From contig NZ_WQEG01000001.1 of assembly GCF_013033515.1 (NCBI RefSeq), positions 248,001-312,000 of the forward strand: a stretch of 64,000 nucleotides of DNA. Direction: 5' to 3'. Position 1 is the first letter of the stretch; the number at the start of each line of letters is the position of its first letter. Origin of the DNA: Ruegeria sp. HKCCA6707. Its GTDB lineage: Bacteria > Pseudomonadota > Alphaproteobacteria > Rhodobacterales > Rhodobacteraceae. Below the pieces are notes generated by a model. It was not told the origin of the DNA and ran no database searches. It was given only the letters and a program-made list of their open reading frames with translations. This document shows positions 18,257-27,937 of this stretch, piece by piece. Made by a program: the position numbers and the translations under genes.

Positions 18257-19831
18257 ATGACCCAGGACACCCACGACCGCCTTCTCATCATCGACTTTGG
18301 CAGCCAGGTAACGCAACTGATTGCACGCCGCCTGCGCGAGTTGAATGTCTATTGCGAAATCCACCCTTATCAGAATGTCACGATGGATTTCGTGCGCCAA
18401 ATGGCCCCCAAAGCTGTCATCTTTTCGGGCGGCCCGGACAGCGTCACGCGCGAGGGCTCGCCTCGTGCACCGCAAGAGATTTTTGACTATGGCGTGCCCA
18501 TTCTGGGCATTTGCTATGGCCAACAGGTGATGATGCAGCAACTGGGTGGCAAGGTCGAAGGTGGCAAGATATCTGGCGGTGGCGGCACCGCAGAATTCGG
18601 GCGCGCTTTTGTCACGCCCGGCCAGCCGCTTGATATTCTGGAGGGTTGGTTCGCAGACGGCGACGAGCAGGTCTGGATGAGCCATGGCGACCATGTCAGC
18701 CAGCTGGCACCGGGGTTTGAGGTTTTTGGAACCTCGCCCAACGCGCCCTATGCCATTACAGCCGACACTGACCGGCATTTTTACGCCGTGCAGTTCCACC
18801 CCGAGGTTCACCACACCCCCAATGGCGCGCGGCTCTATGAAAACTTCGTGCGCCTGGCCGGGTTCACAGGCGACTGGACCATGGGCGCCTATCGCGAACA
18901 GATGGTCGAGGCGATCCGCACCCAGGTTGGCGACAAAAAGGTCATCTGTGCTCTGTCGGGCGGTGTCGACAGCTCGGTCGCGGCCGCGTTGATCCACGAA
19001 GCCATTGGCGACCAGTTGACCTGCGTGTTCGTCGACCACGGGCTTTTGCGCAAGAACGAGGCTGCTGAAGTCGTCGGCATGTTCCGCGATCACATGAACC
19101 TGCAAGTGATCCATGCGGACGAGACCGAGCTTTTTCTGGGCGAGCTTGAAGGCCAAAGCGATCCCGAGAGCAAGCGCAAAATCATCGGCAAGCTGTTCAT
19201 CGACGTGTTCCAGAAATATGCCGATCAGATCGAGGGCGCTGAGTTTCTGGCGCAAGGCACGCTCTACCCCGATGTGATCGAATCCGTGTCATTCTCGGGC
19301 GGCCCCTCGGTCACGATCAAATCGCACCACAATGTCGGCGGCCTGCCGGAAAAGATGGGTCTGAAACTGGTCGAACCGCTGCGCGAGCTGTTCAAGGACG
19401 AGGTCCGCGCGTTGGGCCGCGAACTGGGCCTGCCCGACAGCTTCATAGGTCGCCACCCCTTCCCCGGCCCGGGCCTTGCCATCCGCTGCCCCGGCGAGAT
19501 CACGCGCGACAAGCTGGAGATCCTGCGCGAGGCAGATGCGATCTATATCGACCAGATCCGCAAACACGGTCTTTACGACGAAATCTGGCAAGCCTTTGTC
19601 GCCATCCTGCCCGTCCGCACAGTTGGTGTTATGGGCGATGGGCGCACCTATGACTATGCCTGCGCCCTTCGCGCCGTGACATCGGTGGACGGCATGACCG
19701 CAGATTATTACCCGTTCAGCCACGAGTTCCTCGGTGAAACCGCAACCCGCATCATCAACGAGGTGAAAGGCATCAACCGATGCACCTATGACATCACCTC
19801 GAAACCTCCGGGCACGATCGAGTGGGAATGA
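18257..19831 (+). CDS. guaA: GMP synthase (glutamine-hydrolysing)
   Basis: Converts XMP to GMP using glutamine and ATP. Class I amidotransferase domain: nucleophile C86 in LGICYGQQ, with H182 and E184 in FHPEV. The ATP pyrophosphatase domain has the P-loop SGGVDSS at residues 235-241. The C-terminal dimerisation domain ends in the classic [14 protein letters not shown]. It is full length at 524 residues. The two FkbM genes follow on the same strand after 24 bp, but their different composition suggests they are a later addition. Confidence 0.98.
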   Translation: MTQDTHDRLLIIDFGSQVTQLIARRLRELNVYCEIHPYQNVTMDFVRQMAPKAVIFSGGPDSVTREGSPRAPQEIFDYGVPILGICYGQQVMMQQLGGKVEGGKISGGGGTAEFGRAFVTPGQPLDILEGWFADGDEQVWMSHGDHVSQLAPGFEVFGTSPNAPYAITADTDRHFYAVQFHPEVHHTPNGARLYENFVRLAGFTGDWTMGAYREQMVEAIRTQVGDKKVICALSGGVDSSVAAALIHEAIGDQLTCVFVDHGLLRKNEAAEVVGMFRDHMNLQVIHADETELFLGELEGQSDPESKRKIIGKLFIDVFQKYADQIEGAEFLAQGTLYPDVIESVSFSGGPSVTIKSHHNVGGLPEKMGLKLVEPLRELFKDEVRALGRELGLPDSFIGRHPFPGPGLAIRCPGEITRDKLEILREADAIYIDQIRKHGLYDEIWQAFVAILPVRTVGVMGDGRTYDYACALRAVTSVDGMTADYYPFSHEFLGETATRIINEVKGINRCTYDITSKPPGTIEWE

Positions 19832-19855
19832 GACCAAATAAGGAGGGTATTGGGC

Positions 19856-20758
19856 GTGCAGAACGATCAAATAAAAAAAGGCATCGAACTATTTGGCCAC
19901 GAAATCATTCGGTCGAAACGTACCAATGCCGCCAGAGAACAACTTAGCCGGTTGCGCGGTGAGTTGAACGATTCCCTTACGAAAATTGGGAAACTCACCG
20001 ATAGACAAACTGCACTTAGAACCGAGCTTTCTGCGCTTAGAGCTGAACTCGATCAGACCCGACGGGAGCTGACAGCAAGCGAAAAACGCTCCGAGGAAGT
20101 GCCCGAACTCCTTGATCTCGCTTTGCAAGCTTCGGGCTGCAAACAGCCATCGCGCGCTCAGTTGAAGCAAGACATTTTTGTTTTGCTTCAAACAAAATTC
20201 AAGACCGGCGGCTACTTTGTGGAATTTGGCGCGACTGACGGATTAGGTCTGAGCAATACATACCTTCTTGAAAAGAACTTTGGCTGGACAGGGATCCTGT
20301 CTGAACCGGCACCAATGTGGCACGCAGCATTAAAGCAGAACCGAACCGCCGCGTTAGACTTTGACTGCGTTTGGAAAACCACAGGCGATCTGCTAGATTT
20401 CAACATGGTCGAAGACGGAGAGTTTTCGACAGTCAACGAGTTCACCCGCAGCGACCAGCACGCCGAAGTCCGGCAATCTGGGCAAGTTCTGAAAGTCAAA
20501 TCCGTTTCGCTGAACGACTTGCTAGAACGGCATAATGCTCCGCGCCATATTGATTATCTGTCGATCGACACTGAAGGCAGTGAATATGAAATCCTAAGCA
20601 ATTTCGATTTCTCGAAACACGACATTCAGATCATCACCTGCGAGCATAATTTCACCAAAATGGGCGATGAGATATTCGAGCTGTTGAGCAGCAAAGGGTA
20701 TACACGCGTGTTGGAAAATACCTCAAGATGGGATCATTGGTACGTCAAGACCGATTGA
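19856..20758 (+). CDS. FkbM-family methyltransferase with N-terminal coiled coil
   Basis: A 300-residue protein. Residues about 25-82 form a charged coiled coil (LSRLRGELNDSLTKIGKL and following). The rest is an FkbM-type SAM-dependent methyltransferase: motif I YFVEFGATDG at 120-129, and later LSIDTEGSEYEIL and IITCEHNF. FkbM enzymes O-methylate sugars or polyketides; the substrate here is probably a surface glycan (inference). The start is the GTG at 19856 because AGGAGGG lies 8 bases upstream; a TTG at 19850 is too close to it. It looks lower in GC than its neighbours. Confidence 0.85.
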   Translation: MQNDQIKKGIELFGHEIIRSKRTNAAREQLSRLRGELNDSLTKIGKLTDRQTALRTELSALRAELDQTRRELTASEKRSEEVPELLDLALQASGCKQPSRAQLKQDIFVLLQTKFKTGGYFVEFGATDGLGLSNTYLLEKNFGWTGILSEPAPMWHAALKQNRTAALDFDCVWKTTGDLLDFNMVEDGEFSTVNEFTRSDQHAEVRQSGQVLKVKSVSLNDLLERHNAPRHIDYLSIDTEGSEYEILSNFDFSKHDIQIITCEHNFTKMGDEIFELLSSKGYTRVLENTSRWDHWYVKTD

Positions 20759-20802
20759 TGCAGCACTTTGATTTGCCAAACTATCCTTAAAAGGAACACA
20801 TT

Positions 20803-21834
20803 ATGAGTAGAGTGTTGTCGAATATCGCTCAGGCTTTTGGCTACAGACTGGTCAAGGGCGAAGAGGAAACACCTACTGACCCAGTTGCTTCAACTGATCC
20901 AGTTGTGGAGAACATCGAACCAGAAGTCACAACTGAGCCCGACACGCCGGTGGTTGAGCAGGATTGGACGAGCTATGCCGACCCAGAAACCCTGGGCAAA
21001 GGTGAACTCTTTGACGAACGCGCCCGGGACGTTACTTCAGACCCTCTGAACCTTTTGATAGATAGGGTGCCTCAGGCGGGTTATGTCGACACCGAAGGTA
21101 ACGTCATCTTACACAATGGTAACCGAGTCGCCGTTAGTGGTGAGTACTCATACTACGGAGAATTCTCTGACGTCCTGATTACGAACCGTGGCGTACACGA
21201 ACCGCTTGAGGAATATTGTTTTCAACAGGTTTTGAAACGCCTGCGCTCAACCGCTCCCAAGATGTTAGAATTGGGTGCTTATTGGGCCCATTATTCGATG
21301 TGGCTGAAGCTTGTTTATCCGCAGGCAGATTGCACCATGGTCGAACCCGAGGAACAGAACATCGAAGCCGGAAAACGTAATTTTGAGCTAAATGGTTTCG
21401 ACGGAACTTTCATTCAGTCCTTTGTATCTAAAGACCAATTCTCGGTTGATGCTTTCATGAAAGAAACCGGGTGTGAACGTTTGGACATTTTGCATTCGGA
21501 TATTCAGGGATATGAGGTCGAAATGCTCGAAAATGCTCAGACAACCTTGTCCGAGAAACGAGCAGATTTCGTTTTCGTTTCAACTCATAGCGACGCGCTA
21601 CATGATACTGTGATCGCGTCACTCAAGTCCGTCGGCTATCGCATCGAAGCGTCATCTTCCTTTGAAGATCACAGCACCAGTTTCGACGGGTTTGTTCTGG
21701 CAAGCAGCCCTGAGGTTCCGGCGCTGTTCAAATCGTTCCGACCCTGGGGGCGTCACGAAATCGCTGCGGCCAGTGGCGTTGAGATTTTGGAAAAGCTCTC
21801 AGTCGACCTGGCTGCTACGACCCAAGCCGAATGA
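20803..21834 (+). CDS. Second FkbM-family methyltransferase
   Basis: A 343-residue protein. An acidic, proline- and threonine-rich N-terminal region (residues 20-60, with repeated DPV/PEVTTEPD-like runs) precedes a methyltransferase domain. Motif I is KMLELGAYWAHYSMWLK, an acidic loop follows in CTMVEPEEQNIEAG, and LHSDIQGYEVEML resembles the FkbM core. AAGGA precedes the ATG. It is 44 bp from the first FkbM gene and overlaps the following EamA gene by 4 bp (ATGA). Base composition is again less GC-rich. The substrate may be a glycan. Confidence 0.82.
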   Translation: MSRVLSNIAQAFGYRLVKGEEETPTDPVASTDPVVENIEPEVTTEPDTPVVEQDWTSYADPETLGKGELFDERARDVTSDPLNLLIDRVPQAGYVDTEGNVILHNGNRVAVSGEYSYYGEFSDVLITNRGVHEPLEEYCFQQVLKRLRSTAPKMLELGAYWAHYSMWLKLVYPQADCTMVEPEEQNIEAGKRNFELNGFDGTFIQSFVSKDQFSVDAFMKETGCERLDILHSDIQGYEVEMLENAQTTLSEKRADFVFVSTHSDALHDTVIASLKSVGYRIEASSSFEDHSTSFDGFVLASSPEVPALFKSFRPWGRHEIAAASGVEILEKLSVDLAATTQAE

Positions 21835-22724
21835 ACGCCGTCGCCAAAGCCGGGCTTTGGATGACCGGGGCGATTGCCTCGTTTACGTCGATGGCGGTGG
21901 CTGGGCGCGAATTGAGCACAACGCACGACACGTTCGAGATCATGTTTTATCGCAGCCTAGTTGGCGTTTGCGTGGTTTGCCTGGTTCTTACGTTCACCGG
22001 AAAGTGGCATCAGGTTTCTACCCACAAGCTTGGTCAACACGGGCTGCGCAATGTTCTGCATTTCACCGGGCAGAACCTTTGGTTCTATGCCATTGGTGTC
22101 ATCCCTCTGGCCCAGGTCTTCGCGTTGGAGTTTACGCAGCCCATTTGGGTCATCCTATTGTCGCCGCTTTTGCTGAAAGAGCGTCTTACGCCTCTCAAAG
22201 TTATTGCGGCACTTATCGGATTTGCCGGAATTCTGATGGTTACGCGCCCCGGTACGGCGCCGATCAGTCTTGGACTGGTCACCGCGGCTCTGTCGGCCGT
22301 ATTCTTTGCGCTGACAACAATCACGACCAAGTCGCTGACCCGCTTTGCCAGCATCGGTTGCATTATGTTCTGGCTGACCGTGATGCAGGCCATATTGGGT
22401 CTTGTCGCGTCGGGCATTGATGGTGAGATCACCCTGCCCAATGGCAGTACCGTACCTTTCCTTTTGTTGGTTGGATTTGCCGGTTTGCTCGCACATTTCT
22501 GCATCACAAATGCGCTGGCCATTGCGCCCGCAACGGTCGTCATCCCTTTTGATTTCGCGCGTCTTCCGACTATCGCGATCGTCGGGATGCTCTTGTATCA
22601 CGAGCCGATCGACCTCTGGACCCTGTTGGGTGCCATTGTGATATTTGCGGGTATCTACCTGAATGTTCGGTCCGAGAATCGTAACGAATCTGCAACAGTC
22701 CGTAACGTCAAGACCTCAAAGTAA
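21831..22724 (+). CDS. EamA/DMT family transporter
   Basis: A 297-residue inner-membrane protein with about ten hydrophobic segments and two EamA repeats (RPGTAPISLGLVTAALSAVF near the centre). Members are typically exporters of metabolites or amino acids. The start overlaps the second FkbM gene by 4 bp. It is probably translated with that gene, though no shared function is obvious. No substrate can be predicted. Confidence 0.88.
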   Translation: MNAVAKAGLWMTGAIASFTSMAVAGRELSTTHDTFEIMFYRSLVGVCVVCLVLTFTGKWHQVSTHKLGQHGLRNVLHFTGQNLWFYAIGVIPLAQVFALEFTQPIWVILLSPLLLKERLTPLKVIAALIGFAGILMVTRPGTAPISLGLVTAALSAVFFALTTITTKSLTRFASIGCIMFWLTVMQAILGLVASGIDGEITLPNGSTVPFLLLVGFAGLLAHFCITNALAIAPATVVIPFDFARLPTIAIVGMLLYHEPIDLWTLLGAIVIFAGIYLNVRSENRNESATVRNVKTSK

Positions 22725-22780
22725 CGCGGGGTCACCAGTTGACGGAACTTTAACGTATAAGGGAGTAACAGCCCGGTAAC
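22681..22780 (+). repeat. Clustered GTAAC pentamers before the outer-membrane protein gene
   Basis: The pentamer GTAAC occurs at 22681, 22702, 22721, 22765 and 22776, with a TTAAC variant at about 22750. Two further inverted elements lie nearby: GGTCACC (22730-22736) pairs with GGTGACC (22788-22794), and CCCGG (22772-22776) with CCGGG (22785-22789). The stretch ends about 60 bp before the ATG of the FadL-like gene. It could be a regulatory region or a folded leader, or chance. Confidence 0.3.
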
Positions 22781-22842
22781 ACCGCCGGGTGACCTCAGAC
22801 AAGAGCAGTTTTCCGGCATTGGACAGTGTAAGGGAGAATAAT

Positions 22843-23988
22843 ATGAGGAAAGCGCTGTTTAGCGCTTGCGCCGTGTGTGTCGGAGCGACAACAGCGCAGG
22901 CAGGTGGTCTGGATCGCAGCGGCCAACCGATAACCCTGATCTTCGAAGAAGGAAACTATGCAGAGTTTTCTGTATCGAGGACCAACCCGGATGTCGAAGG
23001 GACCGACCTGACCAACCAAAACCCATTCGGAACGCCCACAGGGAACGTTGCGCAGGACTTCAACCAAGTTGGTGCGGGGGTAAAGTACCAATTCAATGAC
23101 CAATTCTCGGCCGCACTGATCTATGATCAGCCCTTTGGGTCGGATATCAGCTATCCCACGCCGTCGGGCAATCCAACGCAGCCAGGATCGCTGCTTTTGG
23201 GTGGGACCGAGGCGTTTGCCGAATCTGACAGCTATACAGCCTTGTTGCGCTACAAGTTCGACCCCAACTGGAGTGTGCACGGTGGCGTGCGCTACCAACA
23301 GGTTGAGGGTAATATCCAGCTGCAAGGCCTGGCTTATGGTCCATTCTCGGGTTACGGGATCGACCTTGATCGCGAGGGAGGTTTTGGCTGGGTTCTGGGT
23401 GCCGCCTATGAGATCCCGGATATCGCACTGCGGGTTGCCCTGACCTATCAGTCGAAGATCTCTTTTGACTTCGACACCACGGAAAGCTCGCCTTTGTTCC
23501 CGGTCACCCTGACCGGAACGCAAGAGGTTGAGACACCACAATCGGTCAATCTGGACTTTCAGACTGGCGTTGCTCAAGACACGCTTCTTTTCGGCAGCGT
23601 ACGGTGGGCCGACCACAGTCAGACGCAGTTGAGCACAACCGCCGTTGGGCCGCTTCCCAGCGTCGAGCTGATTGACCTCAACAACTCGTTCACCTTCAAC
23701 CTGGGCCTGGCGCACCGCTTCAACGAAAACTGGGCGGCTTCGGTCAACCTCGGCTATGAAGAAGCGGATGACGACGATCTGGTATCGCCGCTTGCTCCGA
23801 CCAATGGCTTCAGAAGCATTGGTGTTGGTTTGCAATACACCCATGAAAACATGCGGATCAGCGGTGGCTTGCGGTACACAGATCTGGGTGACGCGTTCGC
23901 AGAAACCGGCACACCAGACGTTGCGCGCGCAGATTTCAGCGGCAACGACGCCGTAAGCTTTGGGATCCGCGTAGGCTTCAGCTTCTGA
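22843..23988 (+). CDS. Outer-membrane transport protein, OmpP1/FadL type
   Basis: A 381-residue outer-membrane beta-barrel candidate. The N-terminus MRKALFSACAVCVGATTAQA is a Sec signal peptide cleaved before GGLDRSGQ, the usual FadL-type opening. The remainder is rich in alternating polar/aromatic strands and ends in the C-terminal SFGIRVGFSF with terminal F, as in barrels. FadL relatives import long-chain fatty acids or hydrophobic compounds. AAGGGAG precedes the ATG. A strong terminator follows at 24062-24089. Confidence 0.88.
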   Translation: MRKALFSACAVCVGATTAQAGGLDRSGQPITLIFEEGNYAEFSVSRTNPDVEGTDLTNQNPFGTPTGNVAQDFNQVGAGVKYQFNDQFSAALIYDQPFGSDISYPTPSGNPTQPGSLLLGGTEAFAESDSYTALLRYKFDPNWSVHGGVRYQQVEGNIQLQGLAYGPFSGYGIDLDREGGFGWVLGAAYEIPDIALRVALTYQSKISFDFDTTESSPLFPVTLTGTQEVETPQSVNLDFQTGVAQDTLLFGSVRWADHSQTQLSTTAVGPLPSVELIDLNNSFTFNLGLAHRFNENWAASVNLGYEEADDDDLVSPLAPTNGFRSIGVGLQYTHENMRISGGLRYTDLGDAFAETGTPDVARADFSGNDAVSFGIRVGFSF

Positions 23989-24061
23989 GCCTGTGCCGAA
24001 GGGTGCTCAACACGTTCAAATCTCTGCGCTGAGCCCCTTGACCAAATGGGATGACACGACC

Positions 24062-24089
24062 AAAACCCTGCCTGACGGCAGGGTTTTTT
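24062..24089 (+). terminator. Rho-independent terminator after the FadL-like gene
   Basis: Perfect 7-bp stem CCCTGCC/GGCAGGG (24066-24072 and 24077-24083) with a TGAC loop, followed by six T residues and preceded by AAAA. It lies 78 bp after the FadL-like stop and before the next EamA gene. The A-run on the left also permits some termination from the opposite strand. Confidence 0.85.
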
Positions 24090-24137
24090 GCGCATGATCC
24101 GGGTCGTCGCCGCGATCTGTGCGTGACAAAGACAACC

Positions 24138-25034
24138 ATGGCTTTGCAAAAAACACTTACGGCAAAAACCTGGATGGAATTCGTCCTTTTGGGCGTGATT
24201 TGGGGCGCATCTTTCCTGTCAATACGCGTCGCTCTGGATGTTGTGCCCGTGGTCACGTCGGTCTTTCACCGCGTGTTCTGGGCCAGTTTGGTCCTTTGGA
24301 TCGTCATTTGGCTCAGACGTGTCCCCCTGCACCTAAGCGCGCGCCATTGGCTGGCTTTTCTGGTCATGGGGCTGTTGAACAATGTGCTACCCTTTTCCCT
24401 GATGGCCTGGGGTCAGCTTTATGTTGAGACCGGGCTGACCTCGATCCTGAACGCAGCCACCGCGATATTTGGTGTTTTGCTGGCGGCGGTGTTTTTCAAA
24501 GACGAACGCCTGACCCCGCTCCGGCTGCTGGGTGTCACGCTTGGGTTTCTGGGGGTGTCAATTGCAATAGGGATACAGAATTTCACCAGCCTGAACCCAG
24601 CAAGCCTGGCCCAACTGGCGATACTTGTGGGCACCGTCTCTTATGCCTGCGCCGCCGTGTGGGCCCGAAAACACCTGACCGACCTGCCACCTCAGGTGGC
24701 TGCGGCGGGCATGTTGACTAGTGCCACCCTGATGATGGCACCGATCACGCTGGCTGTAGATGGTGTACCGACCTTTGCGCTGCCTTGGCAGACGCTGCTT
24801 GCGATTGGATATTATTCTATCATCGCCACGGCAGGTGCCTATCTGCTCTATTACCGCGTGCTGGCCAAAGCGGGCAGCGGCAATCTGATGCTGGTCACCC
24901 TAATCATCCCGCCCGTGGCGATTGTCCTGGGCGCAACCATGCGCGATGAGGCGCTGTCGCCCAACGCCTATCTTGGCTTTGCCATTCTGGCCCTCGGTCT
25001 GATCCTTCTCAGCCGTGCCAACCGACAAGATTGA
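24138..25034 (+). CDS. EamA/DMT family transporter (second)
   Basis: A 298-residue polytopic protein with the EamA signature near the start (LLGVIWGASFLSIRVALDVVPV) and a second repeat. It ends in a short cytoplasmic tail after the last helix. It is a probable exporter of unknown substrate. The ATG at 24138 was chosen because the longer frame begins inside the preceding terminator; a GTG five codons upstream is also possible. The ribosome site is weak. Confidence 0.85.
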   Translation: MALQKTLTAKTWMEFVLLGVIWGASFLSIRVALDVVPVVTSVFHRVFWASLVLWIVIWLRRVPLHLSARHWLAFLVMGLLNNVLPFSLMAWGQLYVETGLTSILNAATAIFGVLLAAVFFKDERLTPLRLLGVTLGFLGVSIAIGIQNFTSLNPASLAQLAILVGTVSYACAAVWARKHLTDLPPQVAAAGMLTSATLMMAPITLAVDGVPTFALPWQTLLAIGYYSIIATAGAYLLYYRVLAKAGSGNLMLVTLIIPPVAIVLGATMRDEALSPNAYLGFAILALGLILLSRANRQD

Positions 25035-25083
25035 CGCCGCGCCCGGCCCGATTTAGCTAGGGCAAAACAAGAGGCTGCGGAAG

Positions 25084-25956
25084 ATGATCTATAACTCGGC
25101 AAAGGACTGGCGCGAGGCGGCGCGAAAGAAAGTGCTGTTCTTTGGCATGTCGGGGCTTGGCAAAACCTATGTCTCGAACGCGCTGCGCGACGCGGGCGAC
25201 TGGTTTCACTATTCCATCGATTACCGCATCGGCACGCGCTATATGGGCGAATACATCACCGACAACGCCAAGGCACAGGCAATGAAAGTGCCGTTCCTAC
25301 GTGAACTTCTGCTGTCGGATTCCATCTATATCGGCTCGAATATCTCGTTCGAAAACCTGACGCCGGTTTCGGCCTATCTGGGCAAACCGGGCAACCCGGA
25401 TCTGGGCGGGCTAGAGATATCGGAGTACCGCCGCCGGCAAGAGCAATTCCGACTGGCCGAGATCCATGCCTTGTTGGATACAGAATATTTCATCGACCGC
25501 GCTGAACGACTGTATCACTATCCCAATTTTATCTGCGATACGGGCGGGTCGATCTGTGAATGGGTTAACCCGGACGATCCAAACGATCAGATCCTGTCGG
25601 AACTGTCGCGCCAGACGCTGATGATCTGGATACAAGGTGATGACGCCCATACCGAAGAACTGATCCGCCGGTTCGACAAGGCTCCTAAGCCGATGTCCTA
25701 CCAGGCCGAATTTTTGGACCAGATGTGGGAGGAATACCTCAAGCAGGAAAACTGTGCCGCGTCCGAGGTCGACCCGGATGCCTTCGTGCGCTGGACCTAT
25801 GCCCGTGCGTTGGCTCATCGTCAGCCCCGCTATCAGGCGATGGCCGACTATTGGGGCATTACGGTTACCGCCGATGACATTGGCAAGGTCCGTGACTCGG
25901 GCGATTTCGATGAGTTGATCGAACGCACCCTTGAGGCTCGCGCCAACCCGACCTAA
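25084..25956 (+). CDS. P-loop ATPase-like protein of unknown function upstream of metA
   Basis: A 290-residue protein with a Walker A-like segment [17 protein letters not shown] at about residues 18-34. The GMSGLGKT loop is like that of adenylate or shikimate kinases. It also has a [20 protein letters not shown] region and a C-terminal helical part with several tryptophans and tyrosines. I recognise no known enzyme. It lies 38 bp upstream of metA on the same strand, so co-transcription is possible. A GCGGAAG ribosome site precedes the ATG. Confidence 0.8.
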   Translation: MIYNSAKDWREAARKKVLFFGMSGLGKTYVSNALRDAGDWFHYSIDYRIGTRYMGEYITDNAKAQAMKVPFLRELLLSDSIYIGSNISFENLTPVSAYLGKPGNPDLGGLEISEYRRRQEQFRLAEIHALLDTEYFIDRAERLYHYPNFICDTGGSICEWVNPDDPNDQILSELSRQTLMIWIQGDDAHTEELIRRFDKAPKPMSYQAEFLDQMWEEYLKQENCAASEVDPDAFVRWTYARALAHRQPRYQAMADYWGITVTADDIGKVRDSGDFDELIERTLEARANPT

Positions 25957-25994
25957 GTATCAGGCCTTGTTTATACTTTTGGAACGCCACCCTC

Positions 25995-26942
25995 ATGCCG
26001 ATCAAGATCCCGTCCGACCTGCCTGCCTTTGACGTCCTCAGCCAAGAGGGTGTTATGGTCATGGACGAAGATCAGGCCACCCGTCAGGATATCCGCCCCT
26101 TGCGTATTGGGCTTCTGAACCTGATGCCCAAGAAAATTCAGACCGAGAACCAATTCGCGCGTCTGATCGGGGCCACGCCCCTGCAGATCGAGCTGTCTCT
26201 GATCCGCATGACGGAACACAAGACCAAGAATACAGCCGCAGCTCATATGGCCGAATTCTACAAGCCGTTCCAGGAGGTCAAGGATCAGAAGTTTGATGGC
26301 TTAATCATCACCGGCGCGCCGATTGAGCATCTGGAGTTTGATGCGGTCACCTATTGGCAAGAGCTGGGCGAAGTTTTCGATTGGACCCAAACCAACGTAC
26401 ACTCCACTTTCGGTGTTTGCTGGGGCGGAATGGCAATGATCAACTATTTCCACGGTGTGAAGAAGCACATTCTGGACGCCAAGGCCTTTGGGTGTTTCCG
26501 ACATCAGAACCTTGTGCCCGCTTCACCGTTTCTGCGAGGGTTTTCTGATGATTGCGTCATTCCCGTAAGCCGCTGGACCGAAATGAAACAAGCCGAGATC
26601 GACGCAGCGGAAGGTCTGACAACACTCTTGGGCAGTGACGAGGTTGGGCCTTGTCTGGTTGAGGACCCGGCCCATCGTGCGCTCTATATATTCAATCATT
26701 TCGAATATGACAGCGACACGCTGAAACAGGAATACGACCGGGATGTTGCCAATGGCACGCCGATTAACGTGCCCATGAACTATTACCCTGACGATGACCC
26801 GACCCGGGCGCCTCAAAACCGATGGCGCAGCCATGCGCATCTGCTTTATGGCAACTGGATCAGTGAGATCTACGAAACCACCCCGTATGACATCACACGG
26901 ATCGGTGTCGAGAAAACCGATCTGAGGTCCGGATCAAGCTGA
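25995..26942 (+). CDS. metA: Homoserine O-acetyltransferase, MetA family
   Basis: Activates homoserine for methionine synthesis. It is 315 residues and aligns without gaps to MetA numbering. Catalytic C142 sits in FGVCWGGM, with H235 and E237 in NHFEYDS. Position 111 is glutamate (GAPIEHLEF). In this family a glutamate here selects acetyl-CoA and a glycine selects succinyl-CoA, so acetylation is predicted. The name homoserine O-succinyltransferase often given to such proteins would be misleading. The 38-bp upstream gap is too short for a SAM-II riboswitch, and none is seen. It shares 1 bp with the next gene. Confidence 0.94.
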   Translation: MPIKIPSDLPAFDVLSQEGVMVMDEDQATRQDIRPLRIGLLNLMPKKIQTENQFARLIGATPLQIELSLIRMTEHKTKNTAAAHMAEFYKPFQEVKDQKFDGLIITGAPIEHLEFDAVTYWQELGEVFDWTQTNVHSTFGVCWGGMAMINYFHGVKKHILDAKAFGCFRHQNLVPASPFLRGFSDDCVIPVSRWTEMKQAEIDAAEGLTTLLGSDEVGPCLVEDPAHRALYIFNHFEYDSDTLKQEYDRDVANGTPINVPMNYYPDDDPTRAPQNRWRSHAHLLYGNWISEIYETTPYDITRIGVEKTDLRSGSS

Positions 26943-27889
26943 TGCGTGTCGCGGTCCTTTTGCTTGTGGTGTTGGTGCTGATGTGGGGCTTTGCTCTATG
27001 GCGGTCTTACCACCAGACCGCTGAAGCCGAGACCGCATTTCCTGCCGAGGGCCAGTTCGTTGACGTCGACGGCATCCGCATCCACGCCGTGGTGATGGGC
27101 GAAGGCCCTGATGTGGTCCTGATCCATGGTTCGAACGGCAATACCCGCGACATGACCTTTGCTTTGGCACCGATCTTGTCCGATCGCTATCGGGTGATCG
27201 TCTTCGACCGACCCGGACTGGGCTATTCCGACAGCTTCAACCCCAACGGCGAAACTATTGAGGAACAAGCAGAAGTTCTGCAAAAGGCCGCGGCGCAACT
27301 GGGGGCTGAAAAACCGATTGTCGCGGGGCAAAGCTATGGCGCATCAGTGTCATTGGCTTGGGCCGTGACACGCCCAGACAACTTATCTGCCTTGGTTCTT
27401 ATGGCGCCACCCGCAATCCCTTGGGAAACGCCATTGAGCGGGTTCAACCAGATGGCGTCTACGAAGGTCGGCGATGCGCTTGTCTTGCCCTTTGTGTCGA
27501 GCTTTGTGCCGCAATGGTTTGTGGACAATGCATTGGATCAGGTTTTTGCACCGCAAACCGCCCCTGAAGGTTATGCGGACCATTTTGGCCCTGATCTGAC
27601 GATTCGACGCGGCTCGATGCACACCAACGCCCGTCAAATGGCCAACCTTCTGGATGAAGTAACCGAATTGCAGCCACGGTATGGGAATATTTCCGTTCCG
27701 ACCGAGATCGTGCATGGCACCGCTGACACGACCGTAAGCCTGGATTGGCACGGCCCGGGCCTTTTGGCGCAGATTCCCGGGGCAGAGTTGGTGGAGTTGG
27801 ACGGCATAGGCCACATGCCACAGATCGTGGCAGCCGACGCCGTTGCTGAAGCAATTGACCGGGCCGCTGAACGTGCGGGTTTGCGTTAA
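26942..27889 (+). CDS. Membrane-anchored alpha/beta hydrolase
   Basis: A 315-residue hydrolase with an N-terminal membrane segment (RVAVLLLVVLVLMWGFALW) that could be a signal anchor. The alpha/beta hydrolase fold shows the oxyanion region LIHGSNGNTRDM, the nucleophile elbow AGQSYGAS (G-x-S-x-G), an acid in VHGTADTTVSL and the histidine in DGIGHMPQ. Substrate unknown. Its start codon overlaps the metA stop by one base (TGATG), implying coupled translation. Confidence 0.87.
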   Translation: MRVAVLLLVVLVLMWGFALWRSYHQTAEAETAFPAEGQFVDVDGIRIHAVVMGEGPDVVLIHGSNGNTRDMTFALAPILSDRYRVIVFDRPGLGYSDSFNPNGETIEEQAEVLQKAAAQLGAEKPIVAGQSYGASVSLAWAVTRPDNLSALVLMAPPAIPWETPLSGFNQMASTKVGDALVLPFVSSFVPQWFVDNALDQVFAPQTAPEGYADHFGPDLTIRRGSMHTNARQMANLLDEVTELQPRYGNISVPTEIVHGTADTTVSLDWHGPGLLAQIPGAELVELDGIGHMPQIVAADAVAEAIDRAAERAGLR

Positions 27890-27937
27890 TCTCTTGTGTA
27901 ATCCATAGTAAGTTATGGATTTTATGGCGAGGTGCGG

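Noticed and set aside
25957-25994. SAM-II riboswitch upstream of metA
   Set aside because: Only 38 bases separate the genes and no SAM-II consensus segments are present.
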